A stretch of 64,000 nt of DNA from Burkholderia sp. BCC0322 (GCF_902833045.1 NZ_CADFDU010000002.1:310001-374000), one strand, 5' to 3'. Positions 53,379 through 62,345 are shown, counted from the stretch's first letter. Made by a program: numbers and translations. The notes: generated by a model not told the origin, from the sequence alone.

Positions 53379-53855
53379 TCAGGCGAGCTTCGTTGACAAT
53401 ACAGTCTGCCCGGTGTCGATGACGGGCCCGTGCTGCAGCGCGTCGAGCACGGCCGGCGGGATGGCCGCGGGCCGGATGCCGGTACGGTCGACGCAGCCGA
53501 GACGGATGTGTCCGACCACGAGCAGCGTGTTCCCGCACCAGGCTTCCTGTGTGAATTCCACCGATGCGCGGCCGATGCGTCCGGGCTGGCTCGTAATCGC
53601 CAGTGTGTCGTCGAGTCGCGCCGGTGCGCGGTAGTCGAGCGACGTGCTGCGAACGACGAAGATCGCGTCGGTATCGTCGGCGAGCTGACGCTGGTCGATG
53701 CCGCATGCGCGCAGCCACTCGGTGCGGGCGCGTTCGAAGAACTTCAGGTAGTTGGCATAGAAGACGATGCCGCCTGCGTCGGTATCCTCGTAGTACACGC
53801 GCACCGGCCAGATGAAGCCGGAGGGCGCTTCCGGCGAGCGGGTAGGCTGGGTCAT
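53379..53855 (-). CDS. ybgC: Tol-Pal-associated acyl-CoA thioesterase YbgC
   Basis: A 158-residue hot-dog thioesterase with VRVYYEDTDAGGIVFYANYL (catalytic Asp in DTDAGG) and FFERARTEWLRACGI. Acts on short acyl-CoA or acyl-ACP and usually heads the tol-pal operon. The start at 53855 (MTQPTRS) is preferred; an ATG three codons earlier (53864) is equally open. Neither has a strong ribosome binding site. Confidence 0.94.
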   Translation of the reverse strand: MTQPTRSPEAPSGFIWPVRVYYEDTDAGGIVFYANYLKFFERARTEWLRACGIDQRQLADDTDAIFVVRSTSLDYRAPARLDDTLAITSQPGRIGRASVEFTQEAWCGNTLLVVGHIRLGCVDRTGIRPAAIPPAVLDALQHGPVIDTGQTVLSTKLA

Positions 53856-53924
53856 GGCGCGCATTCTACCGGAAGGCGGAAGCCTGATTCGTAACGGTTT
53901 CGTAACGGAATGTAGTACGGTGTA

Positions 53925-53966
53925 GCATGCCGCGGGCCGCCCGGAGGCGGGCCCACGGCTGCATGC
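53925..53966 (-). terminator. hairpin downstream of the short-chain dehydrogenase gene
   Basis: An imperfect, very GC-rich inverted repeat bounded by GCATGC on both sides (53925-53930 and 53961-53966), just past the SDR stop. No T tract, so termination is only probable. Confidence 0.4.
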
Positions 53967-53972
53967 GACGGC

Positions 53973-54719
53973 TCAGCCGCGATGAATCGCGAGGCCGGCC
54001 GGTGCCTGGGCGACCGGCATCATCTCGATCGTGTTGATATTCACGTGCGCCGGGCGCGTCGCGATCCAGTAGATCGTGTCGGCGATGTCCTCGGCCGTGA
54101 GCGGCTGGACGTTCTGGTAGACGTTCGCCGCCTTCGCGTCGTCGCCGCGGAAGCGGACGTTCGAGAATTCTGTGCCGCCGCACAGGCCCGGCTCGATGTC
54201 GGTCACGCGCAACGGCGTACCGATCAGGTCGGCGCGCAGGTTCAGGCTGAATTGTCGGACAAAAGCCTTGGTCGCGCCGTATACGTTTCCGCCCGGATAC
54301 GGATAGGTGCCGGCGACCGAGCCGAGATTGAAGATATGGCCGCGGCCCCGCGCGATCATGCCGGGCAGCAGCGCGTGCGTGACCGTAACGAGGCCCGTGC
54401 AGTTCGTGTCGATCATCGTGTGCCATTCGTCGAGGCTGGCCTTTTGGGCCGGCTCGACACCGAGCGCGAGGCCGGCGTTGTTGACGAGCACGTCGAGTGC
54501 TGCGAATTCGGCGGGAAGGGCGGCCGGCACGGCCTCGACGGCCGCGCGGTCGCGGACGTCGAGCTCGAGCGGCAGAAGGGCATCGCCGAGTTCGGCGGCG
54601 AGCGCATCGAGACGATCCTTGCGGCGCGCGGTCGCGACGACGCGGTGGCCTCCGTTGACGAAGGCACGGGCGATGGCGGCGCCGAAGCCGGCGGACGCGC
54701 CTGTGACGAACACGATCAT
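53973..54719 (-). CDS. short-chain dehydrogenase (YdfG-type)
   Basis: A 248-residue classical SDR. MIVFVTGASAGFGAAIARAF contains the cofactor loop, VLVNNAGLALG the NNAG motif, and the triad lies in FNLGSVAGTYPYPGGNVYGATK. The best relatives are NADP-dependent 3-hydroxy-acid/serine dehydrogenases (YdfG). CAGGAG precedes the ATG at 54719; the frame to 54851 upstream lacks family sequence. Divergent from glyA. Confidence 0.9.
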   Translation of the reverse strand: MIVFVTGASAGFGAAIARAFVNGGHRVVATARRKDRLDALAAELGDALLPLELDVRDRAAVEAVPAALPAEFAALDVLVNNAGLALGVEPAQKASLDEWHTMIDTNCTGLVTVTHALLPGMIARGRGHIFNLGSVAGTYPYPGGNVYGATKAFVRQFSLNLRADLIGTPLRVTDIEPGLCGGTEFSNVRFRGDDAKAANVYQNVQPLTAEDIADTIYWIATRPAHVNINTIEMMPVAQAPAGLAIHRG

Positions 54720-54861
54720 TGCTGCTCCTGGTCGATGACAAAATAGCGGGTAAGTATCCCGCAAGCCTACTGAGATTGCCGCACCGCGGCAAGGCGGCAA
54801 AGCGTTCCCGCACGGGCGCGCAGAGTCTGGCCCCAATGGCTTGCGGCGCACCGCCGGGCGG

Positions 54862-54890
54862 TTGCCTATTCATGACGCATCCAATACACT
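54862..54890 (+). promoter_or_regulatory. candidate sigma-70 promoter of glyA
   Basis: TTGCCT (54862-54867) and TACACT (54885-54890) with 17 bp between. The predicted start near 54897 lies just before the first strand of the riboswitch. Confidence 0.6.
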
Positions 54891-54902
54891 AACGCGCTCA
54901 TC

Positions 54903-54998
54903 ACCCCTGCGTGACTGGCGATAGAACCCTTCGGGTTCAAGGTGGAGCATCCCACCGTGAAGCGCGGGGCGCCGTTCTTGCCGTTCGCCTGGGCAGCC
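54903..54998 (+). ncRNA. ZTP (pfl-motif) riboswitch in the glyA leader
   Basis: The leader matches the ZTP/ZMP aptamer consensus: CGTGACTGGCG (54911-54921), a variable hairpin GAACCC-TTC-GGGTTC (54925-54939), GGTGG...CCACC (54942-54957) followed by GTGAAGCGC, and the terminal CGCCTGGGC (54987-54995). CCC-T-GCG near 54906-54912 can pair with CGCGGG near 54964-54969 (P1), and GGCG with CGCC closes P3. The aptamer senses the purine intermediate ZMP/ZTP, which builds up when 10-formyl-tetrahydrofolate is short, and raises expression of one-carbon genes such as glyA. The 140 bases after it hold the expression platform, which I could not resolve. Confidence 0.9.
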
Positions 54999-55138
54999 GT
55001 TGTGCGCCGTCGCGTGCATTGCCGGTGGCTGTCCTGCCTCGCGTCATACGGATTCTTCCGCCACGTCGAGCTGGTCCCGCCAGCAGCGCACCGTACTCGG
55101 CCGCTCCGGTCAACCTGTACACACTTAACGGAAACCGT

Positions 55139-56386
55139 ATGTTTGACAGAGCCCAAAGCACCATTGCGAACGTCGATCCCGAAATCTTTGCCGCGATCGA
55201 GCAGGAAAACCGCCGCCAGGAAGATCACATCGAGCTGATCGCGTCGGAAAACTACACGAGCCCGGCGGTGATGGCCGCGCAGGGTTCGCAACTCACGAAC
55301 AAATACGCGGAAGGGTATCCGGGCAAGCGCTACTACGGCGGCTGCGAATACGTCGACGTGGTCGAGCAACTGGCGATCGATCGCGTGAAGCAGCTGTTCG
55401 GCGCGGAAGCCGCGAACGTGCAGCCGAACTCGGGTTCGCAGGCGAACCAGGGCGTGTTCTTCGCGATGCTCAAGCCGGGCGACACGATCATGGGCATGAG
55501 CCTCGCGCACGGCGGCCACCTGACGCACGGCTCGCCGGTGAACATGTCGGGCAAGTGGTTCAACGTGGTGAGCTACGGCCTGAACGAGAACGAAGACATC
55601 GACTACGAAGCAGCCGAGAAGCTGGCGCAGGAACACAAGCCGAAGCTGATCGTCGCGGGCGCGTCGGCGTTCTCGCTGAAGATCGATTTCGAACGCCTGG
55701 CGAAGATCGCGAAGTCGGTCGGCGCGTATCTGATGGTCGACATGGCGCACTACGCCGGCCTGATCGCGGCAGGCGTGTATCCGAACCCGGTGCCGCACGC
55801 CGACTTCGTGACGACGACCACGCACAAGAGCCTGCGTGGCCCGCGCGGCGGCGTGATCCTGATGAAGGCGGAGTACGAGAAGCCGATCAATTCGGCGATC
55901 TTCCCGGGGATCCAGGGCGGCCCGCTGATGCACGTGATCGCGGGGAAGGCGGTGGCGTTCAAGGAAGCGCTGTCGCCGGAGTTCAAGGCGTACCAGGAGA
56001 AGGTGGTCGAGAACGCACGGGTGCTGGCGGAAACGCTGGTGAAGCGGGGCCTGCGGATCGTGTCGGGCCGTACGGAAAGCCACGTGATGCTGGTGGACCT
56101 GCGCGCGAAGCACATCACGGGCAAGGCAGCGGAAGCGGCGCTGGGCGCGGCGCACATCACGGTGAACAAGAACGCGATCCCGAACGATCCGGAAAAGCCG
56201 TTCGTGACGAGCGGTATTCGTCTGGGCTCGCCCGCGATGACGACGCGCGGCTTCGGCCCGGCGGAAGCGGAACAGGTGGGCAACCTGATCGCGGACGTGC
56301 TGGACAACCCGGAAGATGCAGCGACGATCGAGCGCGTGCGTGCACAGGTTGCCGAGCTGACCAAGCGTTTCCCGGTCTATCGCTGA
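55139..56386 (+). CDS. glyA: serine hydroxymethyltransferase GlyA
   Basis: A 415-residue PLP enzyme that converts serine and tetrahydrofolate into glycine and 5,10-methylene-THF. It has [38 protein letters not shown] and the PLP lysine in [14 protein letters not shown]. Starts [15 protein letters not shown] at 55139, the usual family start; the frame open from 54911 would translate the riboswitch. nrdR follows 6 bases after the stop. Confidence 0.98.
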   Translation: MFDRAQSTIANVDPEIFAAIEQENRRQEDHIELIASENYTSPAVMAAQGSQLTNKYAEGYPGKRYYGGCEYVDVVEQLAIDRVKQLFGAEAANVQPNSGSQANQGVFFAMLKPGDTIMGMSLAHGGHLTHGSPVNMSGKWFNVVSYGLNENEDIDYEAAEKLAQEHKPKLIVAGASAFSLKIDFERLAKIAKSVGAYLMVDMAHYAGLIAAGVYPNPVPHADFVTTTTHKSLRGPRGGVILMKAEYEKPINSAIFPGIQGGPLMHVIAGKAVAFKEALSPEFKAYQEKVVENARVLAETLVKRGLRIVSGRTESHVMLVDLRAKHITGKAAEAALGAAHITVNKNAIPNDPEKPFVTSGIRLGSPAMTTRGFGPAEAEQVGNLIADVLDNPEDAATIERVRAQVAELTKRFPVYR

Positions 56387-56392
56387 TCGACG

Positions 56393-56872
56393 ATGCGCTG
56401 CCCGTTCTGCCGGCATGACGACACGCAGGTCGTGGATTCCCGCGTGTCCGAAGATGGCGCCGCGATCCGGCGGCGCCGTCGCTGCTCGGCTTGCGACAAG
56501 CGCTTCACGACGTACGAGCGGGTCGAGTTGTCCCTGCCGTTCGTCGTGAAGAAGGACGGCAGCCGCACGGAATTCGACCGTCGCAAGATCGTCGCCAGCA
56601 TGCAACTCGCGCTGCGCAAGCGGCCTGTTGCTGCCGACGCGATCGACGCGGCGGTCGCCCGCGTCGAATATCAACTGCTCGCGACAGGCGAGCGCGAAGT
56701 GCGTAGCGAGAAGCTCGGCGAACTCGTGATGAACGAGTTGCGCGGCCTCGATACGATCGCTTATGTCCGTTTCGCATCGGTGTATCGCCGGTTCGAGGAC
56801 GTTTCCGAATTTGCCGACGTGATCGAAGAGTTCCGTCGCGCCTCTCCCGCCAAGACTCCGCGTAAGCGCTGA
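56393..56872 (+). CDS. nrdR: transcriptional repressor NrdR
   Basis: A 159-residue ribonucleotide-reductase regulator. The zinc ribbon has Cys3, Cys6, Cys31 and Cys34 ([23 protein letters not shown]) and is followed by an ATP-cone domain ([20 protein letters not shown]). Binds NrdR boxes when loaded with dATP/ATP. Six bases after glyA and probably co-transcribed, a common betaproteobacterial arrangement. Confidence 0.97.
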   Translation: MRCPFCRHDDTQVVDSRVSEDGAAIRRRRRCSACDKRFTTYERVELSLPFVVKKDGSRTEFDRRKIVASMQLALRKRPVAADAIDAAVARVEYQLLATGEREVRSEKLGELVMNELRGLDTIAYVRFASVYRRFEDVSEFADVIEEFRRASPAKTPRKR

Positions 56873-57025
56873 CGCGCTGCGTCCGTTCATCGTCTTCTCC
56901 GTTGGATCAGTTCGCGCCGATTGTGTCGGTCGCGATCGCATGCCGCCAGTCGGCCATTCGGCAAATGGCGCGCGTCCGCACGTGCCGCTACAGTCGTCGC
57001 ATCACCTTGGCGAAGGACGACTGCG

Positions 57026-57589
57026 ATGGGACTGCACGCTCCCCCCCTGAAAAATCCGTTGCGACGCTCGAGCGGGTTCACGCTCGCCGAGCTGATGGTC
57101 GCCATCTCGCTGGCGGCCGGGCTCGCGCTCCATGCGGCGCCCGCATTCGACCAGTGGCGCATGCGTGAGCGTGTGGACGCACGCTCGCGTGCGTTGCTTG
57201 GTGCGCTGTCGTTTGCACGTACCGAGGCGACGCGTCTTGGCGTGCGCGTTACGCTGTGCCGGGCCGGGAGCGGCAGCACCTGTCTGCGCGCCGGCGAGCG
57301 GTGCGATTCGGCCGAATGGTCGTGCGACTGGATCGTCAGCGGGCAAGTCGACGGGCAGTCGCGCGTGCTGAGGCGCTATCCGCGCGATGCCGAAGTGGCC
57401 GTCGCGGGTGCCGCGCACGATCTCGCGTTCGCGCCGCCGGCCGGTCAGGCAATCGGTGGCATCCGGCGCTTCGAATTGCGTCCGCGACGCGACGTGCCGG
57501 GGGGCGGCGACGCGCATGTATCGCGTTGCGTGCGGATTGCGGCCGGCGGTCGGGCACGGGTTGTCGCCGGCCGCTGCGACGCGGCGTGA
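57026..57589 (+). CDS. fimT: type IV minor pilin FimT/GspH
   Basis: A 187-residue pseudopilin with a canonical prepilin site, SSGFTLAELMVAISLAAG (cleavage after Gly17, Glu at +5), and a C-terminal GspH-type domain. GAAGGA precedes the ATG at 57026. First gene of the minor-pilin operon; minor pilins prime pilus assembly in the inner membrane. Confidence 0.88.
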   Translation: MGLHAPPLKNPLRRSSGFTLAELMVAISLAAGLALHAAPAFDQWRMRERVDARSRALLGALSFARTEATRLGVRVTLCRAGSGSTCLRAGERCDSAEWSCDWIVSGQVDGQSRVLRRYPRDAEVAVAGAAHDLAFAPPAGQAIGGIRRFELRPRRDVPGGGDAHVSRCVRIAAGGRARVVAGRCDAA

Positions 57590-57594
57590 GCGCC

Positions 57595-57996
57595 ATGCGC
57601 AACGCAATGCGCGGCACGTCGCTGATCGAAGCGATGCTGGCCATCGCGCTGCTCGCGACCGTGATGCTGGCCGTGGCGGGCAGCCAGCTTGCGATGGCGC
57701 GTGCGCAGCGCGCGACGATCTGGCGCGAACGCGCGCTGTGGATGGCCGATGCGCGTATCGAGCGCTTGCGCGTGGCCGCGCAGGCCGACGATGGCCTCGC
57801 GGCGCGGGCCGCCGCGTCGCTGCCCGGCGGCGCGATGTTGCGCGGCGACGGGCCGGGTGGCGTCCGCTACGCGGTTGTCGGCTGGCAAGGCGGCAATGCG
57901 GCTACCGGGCCGCGATGCGACACGGCGGGCCGGTCGGCGCAGCCGCCATCGTGCGTCCGGATTCCGTATCGGGAGGCTGATGCCGATGAACGTTGA
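57595..57996 (+). CDS. pilV: type IV minor pilin PilV
   Basis: A 133-residue prepilin-like protein: MRNAMRGTSLIEAMLAIALLATVM, given as G/TSLIEA at the cleavage point with a hydrophobic helix after it. The GTG at 57586, which overlaps the fimT stop, is an alternative start three codons earlier. The end overlaps pilW. Confidence 0.8.
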   Translation: MRNAMRGTSLIEAMLAIALLATVMLAVAGSQLAMARAQRATIWRERALWMADARIERLRVAAQADDGLAARAAASLPGGAMLRGDGPGGVRYAVVGWQGGNAATGPRCDTAGRSAQPPSCVRIPYREADADER

Positions 57997-58819
57997 TCGC
58001 CGCATGCGTGCGCATACGCTGCTTGAAGTGTTGATTGCGATGACCGTCGGTCTGCTCGTGCTTGCGGCGGCCGGTGCGCTGTACCACGCGCAGCGCGTCG
58101 CACAGCGGCGCGCGGACGACGGGTTCCGGATGCGCGATGCAGCCGGCACCGCACTGTTGCTGATTGGCCAGGAGATCCAGATGGCAGGATTCCGGCCGCT
58201 CGATGCGGAAGCGATGGCGTCGTTGCCGCCGGTGTTCGGCTGTTCGATGGCGCGCGTGAGGGGCGATGGCGCACAGGTCCGGTGCGAGCCCGTGCGCGCT
58301 GCGTCGGACGCGCTGCTGATCCGCTACGTCGGCGATGCCGTGTCGACGTGGCCCACCGTCAGCGGCCAGGTGTCGGATTGCCTCGGGCAGGGTGTCGGCG
58401 TGCCCGGCGAACGTGCGCCGGTGGAGAACCGCTTCGATGTGCACACCAGTCCGTCGACCGGCGAGCCTGAGCTGTATTGCGAAGGAAACGGCCGTCCGGG
58501 TACGCCGCAGCCGGCCGTGTCGGGAATCGATCAGTTGCGGTTGCGCTATCTTCGCCGCGGCGGCACGCAGTTTGTCGATGCCGATGCGCTGCGCGGTGAC
58601 GACTGGCGCGATGTCGTGGCCGTGCATGTCTGCGTGCGGGCGCGCGGCGAACTGGCGGGCGAGCCGCTGCGGCATGTCGACTGCGACGGCCGCACTGTCG
58701 TTGCGCAAGACGGCCGCGCGCGTCTGACGCTCGATCGCATCGTTGCATTGAGGAATGCCGTGCGCGCATTCGACGGTACGTCGCGCGATGCGATCGATGA
58801 GCGCGAGGTGCTGCGATGA
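57986..58819 (+). CDS. pilW: type IV minor pilin PilW
   Basis: A 277-residue protein whose start is chosen at 57986 because GGGAGG lies 9 bases before it; an ATG at 57980 is too close. The prepilin region reads AHTLLEVLIAMTVG, with Ala in place of the usual Gly at -1. The rest is Cys-containing and PilW-like (MRDAAGTALLLIGQEIQMAG). Overlaps pilX by 4 bases. Confidence 0.8.
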   Translation: MNVDRRMRAHTLLEVLIAMTVGLLVLAAAGALYHAQRVAQRRADDGFRMRDAAGTALLLIGQEIQMAGFRPLDAEAMASLPPVFGCSMARVRGDGAQVRCEPVRAASDALLIRYVGDAVSTWPTVSGQVSDCLGQGVGVPGERAPVENRFDVHTSPSTGEPELYCEGNGRPGTPQPAVSGIDQLRLRYLRRGGTQFVDADALRGDDWRDVVAVHVCVRARGELAGEPLRHVDCDGRTVVAQDGRARLTLDRIVALRNAVRAFDGTSRDAIDEREVLR

Positions 58820-59484
58820 GCGGAGCGGGGCAGTATGCGCGGGAGAGGTCGCGGTGCGTCGCGACACGCAACAGGCATGAGCGAAGCGAAACAAGCGGTG
58901 ACGATCTGCGGCAGGCAGCAGATGCGAAAGTCCTGATGGCGAGCCGGCAAGCGCCGCACATACGATCGCGGTCGGCCGTCCGCGCTCGGCGTCGCGAAGC
59001 GGGCCTTGCATTGCCCGCGGTGATCGCGGTTGGCGCGGCGGTGGCGGCACTGACAGGCACGTGGTTCGAAGCCGCACTGACGGAATCGCGCCGCACGCGC
59101 GCGTTGTCCGACCGGCTGGTCGCATTCCACGCGGCCGATGCCGCGCTTGCTGCGTGTACCGCGCGATTGCGCCGGGGCTCGGCGGCGTACGTGAGCGAAG
59201 GCGAGTCGCACGCGGAGCCCGACGCGTGGCGGCGAATGCCGGCGCTGGCGGCCGCCGAAGCGTTCGCGCCGTTCGCCGGATGGCCGATGGCTGCGCAACC
59301 GCCTCGATGCCTGATCGAAGCGTGGCGCGGAGCAGGGCCGGTCGGCGGCCGCGCTTACGTCGTCACCGCGCGTGGCGTGGGTGCGCATGCATCGAGCGCC
59401 GTCTGGCTGCAGCATCAGGTCGCAATCCGCGACGGATACATCGTCGCCCTGCACTGGCGTCGCGTCGCGACGGCGCTTCGATGA
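58816..59484 (+). CDS. pilX: PilX-like minor pilus assembly protein
   Basis: A 222-residue protein. The hydrophobic segment REAGLALPAVIAVGAAVAAL (about residues 60-79) matches the PilX N-terminus, and FHAADAALAACTARL after it is typical. About 60 charged residues precede the segment, unusual for PilX; an ATG at 58936 would remove 40 of them. The overlapping ATG at 58816 is kept because operon neighbours couple the same way. Overlaps pilE by 4 bases. Confidence 0.7.
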   Translation: MSGAGQYARERSRCVATRNRHERSETSGDDLRQAADAKVLMASRQAPHIRSRSAVRARRREAGLALPAVIAVGAAVAALTGTWFEAALTESRRTRALSDRLVAFHAADAALAACTARLRRGSAAYVSEGESHAEPDAWRRMPALAAAEAFAPFAGWPMAAQPPRCLIEAWRGAGPVGGRAYVVTARGVGAHASSAVWLQHQVAIRDGYIVALHWRRVATALR

Positions 59485-59927
59485 ACGGTCGCACGTCCGT
59501 GTACCGCTCGGCCGGATTCACGCTGATCGAGCTGATGATCGTGCTCGCGATCGTCGCGGTGCTGGCCGCGTGGGGCATCCCGTCGTATCGCGAGCATGTG
59601 GTGCGCGTTCATCGCGCGTCGGCGGTCGCCGCGTTGTACCGGGCGGCCCAATATCTCGAAACACTGGAGGGTGTGCCGCCTTCGGCATTGCCGATGGCGC
59701 TCACGCAAGCGCCGCCGAACGGGCGCGCGATCTATCGAGTGGCGCTCAGGCGGCCGGACGGCGGCGATTCGCCGGTGAGTTACGAACTGGAGGCAATCCC
59801 GTTCGACACGGGCCCGATGCACGACGATGCGTGCGGTGCATTCACGCTGCGCTCGGACGGGACGAAAGGCAATGTGCGGAGTGATGGCGCCGACGGACAG
59901 GTCGCGGCGTGCTGGGGTGCGCGTTGA
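59481..59927 (+). CDS. pilE: type IV minor pilin PilE
   Basis: A 148-residue prepilin with the canonical site SAGFTLIELMIVLAIVAVLA (cleavage after Gly12, Glu at +5) and two Cys near the C-terminus (DDACGAF, VAACWGA) forming the D-region disulphide. Last gene of the minor-pilin operon. Confidence 0.87.
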   Translation: MNGRTSVYRSAGFTLIELMIVLAIVAVLAAWGIPSYREHVVRVHRASAVAALYRAAQYLETLEGVPPSALPMALTQAPPNGRAIYRVALRRPDGGDSPVSYELEAIPFDTGPMHDDACGAFTLRSDGTKGNVRSDGADGQVAACWGAR

Positions 59928-59940
59928 GTTCGGAGGGAAG

Positions 59941-59971
59941 GCGCGCACACGGCGCTTGGCCGTGTGCGCGC
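59941..59971. terminator. hairpin between converging pilE and DUF3318-like gene
   Basis: A perfect 13-bp stem (59941-59953 with 59959-59971; GCGCGCACACGGC and its complement) with a GCTTG loop. No T tract on either side, but the place between two converging genes suggests termination. Confidence 0.6.
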
Positions 59972-59984
59972 AGGATGCCGACGG

Positions 59985-60428
59985 TCAGTCGTCGTGCGTG
60001 TCGAGCCCGCGCTCGTCGCGGGATTGCTTCCAGATCCGGTAGACCTCCCATGCCGCGAAACCGAGGGTGCCCCACTTCAGCGCGGGCCCCGCGCTCGCGC
60101 GCAGCAGCGAGCGAACGGGTTTTGCGAGCACGAGCGATGCGAGCGAGCTCAGCATCGGATACTGGTTGACGAGCTGGCCGAGGCTCGCGTTCAGGTTCTT
60201 GGCAGACTGGCTGAACTTGTTGCTGGACAGGCCGGGGATGAACACCTTGAGCCAGCTGAAGCGCGTGACGGCCTGGCGCATTTCGCCGGCGGCTTCCGCG
60301 AGTTCGAGCCGCTCGACTTCGGATCGCAGGATCAGCAGTTCCTTGCGGAGCGCGCGATGCTGCGACGCGCTCCAGTTCGATCGCGACGAATGGGAGCGGG
60401 GTGAATTGCCCGTGACGTTCTGGCTCAT
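59985..60428 (-). CDS. DUF3318-like envelope protein (yqjK position)
   Basis: A 147-residue protein with an N-terminal helical region (QHRALRKELLILRSEVERLE) and a C-terminal hydrophobic stretch (LLRASAGPALKWGTLGFAAW). No catalytic motif. It is last in a three-gene set with YqjE- and YqjD-like proteins. Confidence 0.75.
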   Translation of the reverse strand: MSQNVTGNSPRSHSSRSNWSASQHRALRKELLILRSEVERLELAEAAGEMRQAVTRFSWLKVFIPGLSSNKFSQSAKNLNASLGQLVNQYPMLSSLASLVLAKPVRSLLRASAGPALKWGTLGFAAWEVYRIWKQSRDERGLDTHDD

Positions 60429-60471
60429 GGCGCGTCGGCGAAGTAGGTGGAAGGGGTGAGCGCGACTGCGT

Positions 60472-60861
60472 TCACGGCTTGCCGCGGAACAGTTCGCGGT
60501 CTTTCTCGAGTTCGGCGAGCGTCGCCTCGAACACGGTCGGGGCGTCGCGCAGGCCGGCGCGGGCCTTCAGTGCGCACACGATCCCGCCTGCTGCATACAG
60601 CGCGGTGATCGCCGCGAGCGACTGCCAGCGATAGGTATCCCAGAACGCGATCGCAACGAGTACGGTCAGGCTGATGAGTGCCATCGTCGCAAGCATCATT
60701 GCGATGAGCCCGAGGAACAGCACGCCCATCAGGCGCTCCTTTTCCTCGGCAAGCTCGATGCCCACCAGTTCGAGGCGCGTTTGCAGAAGTCCGATCGCGG
60801 AGCCGACGAGGCGGCGCAGCGGTCCTTGGCCGGACGGCTGCGAGGTGGTGTCTGTCGTCAT
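60472..60861 (-). CDS. YqjE/phage-holin-superfamily membrane protein
   Basis: A 129-residue DUF1469 protein: LRRLVGSAIGLLQTRLELVG and GIELAEEKERLMGVLFLGLI lead into two membrane helices, the PF07332 layout. Despite the holin name, no phage gene is near. Between the YqjD-like and DUF3318-like genes. Confidence 0.88.
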   Translation of the reverse strand: MTTDTTSQPSGQGPLRRLVGSAIGLLQTRLELVGIELAEEKERLMGVLFLGLIAMMLATMALISLTVLVAIAFWDTYRWQSLAAITALYAAGGIVCALKARAGLRDAPTVFEATLAELEKDRELFRGKP

Positions 60862-60984
60862 GGGTGTGGTGCGTACGCGTGCAGTGTGCAGCTAGGACAA
60901 AGCCGGCCGGCGGAAACCGCCGGCTGGCTTCGACGCCCGCGGGCCGCGCGACGCGGCCGACGGGACGAAACGGCGCAGAGCGCG

Positions 60985-61287
60985 TTACTTGCGGTTGATC
61001 AGCAGGCCGATCAGCACGCCGACGCCGGCGGCGACGCCGATCGACGTCCACGGATGCTCGTGCACGTAATCGTCGGTCGCGCGTGCGGCCTTCTTGCCTT
61101 TCTCGACCACCACGACCTGGACGTCGGCCGCCTTTTCCTTGGCCTGCTTCAGGCGCGACATGGCTTTCTCGCGCAGCTCGGCCGCACGGTCGCCCGTGCT
61201 GCTCGCAGCTTGCTTGAGCAGGTCTTCAGCGTCCGAGAGAACGGTTTTGATATCCGACATCAGTTTCTCCTTGTTGATTTCCGACAT
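60985..61287 (-). CDS. YqjD/ElaB-like DUF883 protein
   Basis: A 100-residue protein, highly charged and helical (EKLMSDIKTVLSDAEDLLKQ), with the C-terminal helix and end motif HPWTSIGVAAGVGVLIGLL typical of YqjD/ElaB. These bind ribosomes to the inner membrane in stationary phase. GAAGGGAG precedes the ATG at 61287; the frame to 61380 lacks family sequence. Confidence 0.9.
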   Translation of the reverse strand: MSEINKEKLMSDIKTVLSDAEDLLKQAASSTGDRAAELREKAMSRLKQAKEKAADVQVVVVEKGKKAARATDDYVHEHPWTSIGVAAGVGVLIGLLINRK

Positions 61288-61605
61288 TGCAACTCCCTTC
61301 GTGCTGTCATGCTGCAGGTTCACATCGTAACGAAACGCCTGCCTGCTGGCGAGCCGGGAAGATACACGACGGCAGTGCAAGACCGCATGGTAAACGACTT
61401 GTAATCATCAACAGAGCGGCAAACGGGGTGAAAAGTTTCCCGCGTGAACGTCCGTCGGGCACCGGCACCGGGCAAAAATGACAAAAAAGTATGAATATCA
61501 AACGGAATAATCGTTCGCATGCCCCCTTGCTTCCCGTAAGCTGACACACTTTCCCGCGCCGACCCGGGCGCGGTTTCAACCAGCATCGTTCGAGGAGGGA
61601 ACATC
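61288..61605. other. 318-base divergent region between DUF883 gene and peroxiredoxin gene
   Basis: No gene is visible. An AT-rich tract at about 61488-61513 stands out against GC-rich surroundings and is a likely promoter zone for the peroxiredoxin gene. I could not identify a convincing -35/-10 pair. GAGGAGGGA precedes the peroxiredoxin ATG. Confidence 0.5.
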
Positions 61606-62244
61606 ATGAGTCTGCGTCTTGGCGACATCGCACCGGATTTCGAGCAGGAATCGAGCCTGGGCCCGATCAAGTTTCACGAGTGGCTGGGCGACAGCTGGGG
61701 TGTCCTGTTCTCCCATCCGGCCGACTACACGCCGGTGTGCACGACCGAACTCGGGCTGACCTCGAAGCTGAAGGGCGAATTCGAGAAGCGCAACGTCAAA
61801 GTGATCGCGCTGTCGGTCGACGGTGTCGAATCGCACAAGGGCTGGATCAACGACATCAACGAAACGCAGTCGACGGTCGTCGGTTTCCCGATCATCGCCG
61901 ATGCGGACCGCAAGGTTTCCCAACTGTACGACATGATCCACCCGAACGCGAACGAAACGCTGACGGTGCGTTCGCTGTTCGTGATCGACCCGAACAAGAA
62001 GGTGCGGCTCACCATTACGTACCCGGCCAGCACGGGGCGCAACTTCGACGAAGTGCTGCGCGTGATCGACTCGCTGCAGCTGACCGACAACTACAAGGTC
62101 GCGACGCCCGGCAACTGGAAGGATGGCGACGACGTCGTGATCGTCCCGTCGCTGCAGGATCCGGAAGAGCTGAAGAAGCGCTTCCCGAAGGGCTTCAACG
62201 CGGTGCGTCCGTATCTGCGTCTCACGCCGCAGCCGAACAAGTAA
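61606..62244 (+). CDS. 1-Cys peroxiredoxin (Prx6 type)
   Basis: A 212-residue peroxidase. FSHPADYTPVCTTELG places the peroxidatic Cys at residue 45, and the long C-terminal domain (YPASTGRNFDEVLRVIDSLQ, then PYLRLTPQP) is that of Prx6, not of AhpC. It reduces hydrogen peroxide and alkyl hydroperoxides. No resolving Cys is present. Monocistronic, ending at a strong terminator. Confidence 0.95.
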   Translation: MSLRLGDIAPDFEQESSLGPIKFHEWLGDSWGVLFSHPADYTPVCTTELGLTSKLKGEFEKRNVKVIALSVDGVESHKGWINDINETQSTVVGFPIIADADRKVSQLYDMIHPNANETLTVRSLFVIDPNKKVRLTITYPASTGRNFDEVLRVIDSLQLTDNYKVATPGNWKDGDDVVIVPSLQDPEELKKRFPKGFNAVRPYLRLTPQPNK

Positions 62245-62306
62245 GCATCGGCTGCCGATGAACGCGATACCGGGCCGGCGGCCCGGCGCGCGGATCGGAT
62301 GAAAAA

Positions 62307-62345
62307 CGGCCCGCCTGGCAGTCATGCCGGGCGGGCCGTGTCTTT
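62307..62345. terminator. bidirectional terminator between peroxiredoxin and gcdH
   Basis: CGGCCCGCC (62307-62315) pairs with GGCGGGCCG (62330-62338); A5 lies before it and GTCTTT after. It can serve both converging genes. Confidence 0.82.

Noticed and set aside
54911-55138. Upstream extension of the glyA frame
   Set aside because: It would translate the ZTP riboswitch; the family start is at 55139.
54866-56941. 691-codon minus-strand open frame across glyA and nrdR
   Set aside because: Both genes beneath it are certain; the frame is a composition artefact.
60472-60861. Holin-family hit as a sign of prophage
   Set aside because: It is the chromosomal YqjE type in a yqjD-yqjE-like set; no integrase, lysin or structural phage gene is nearby.
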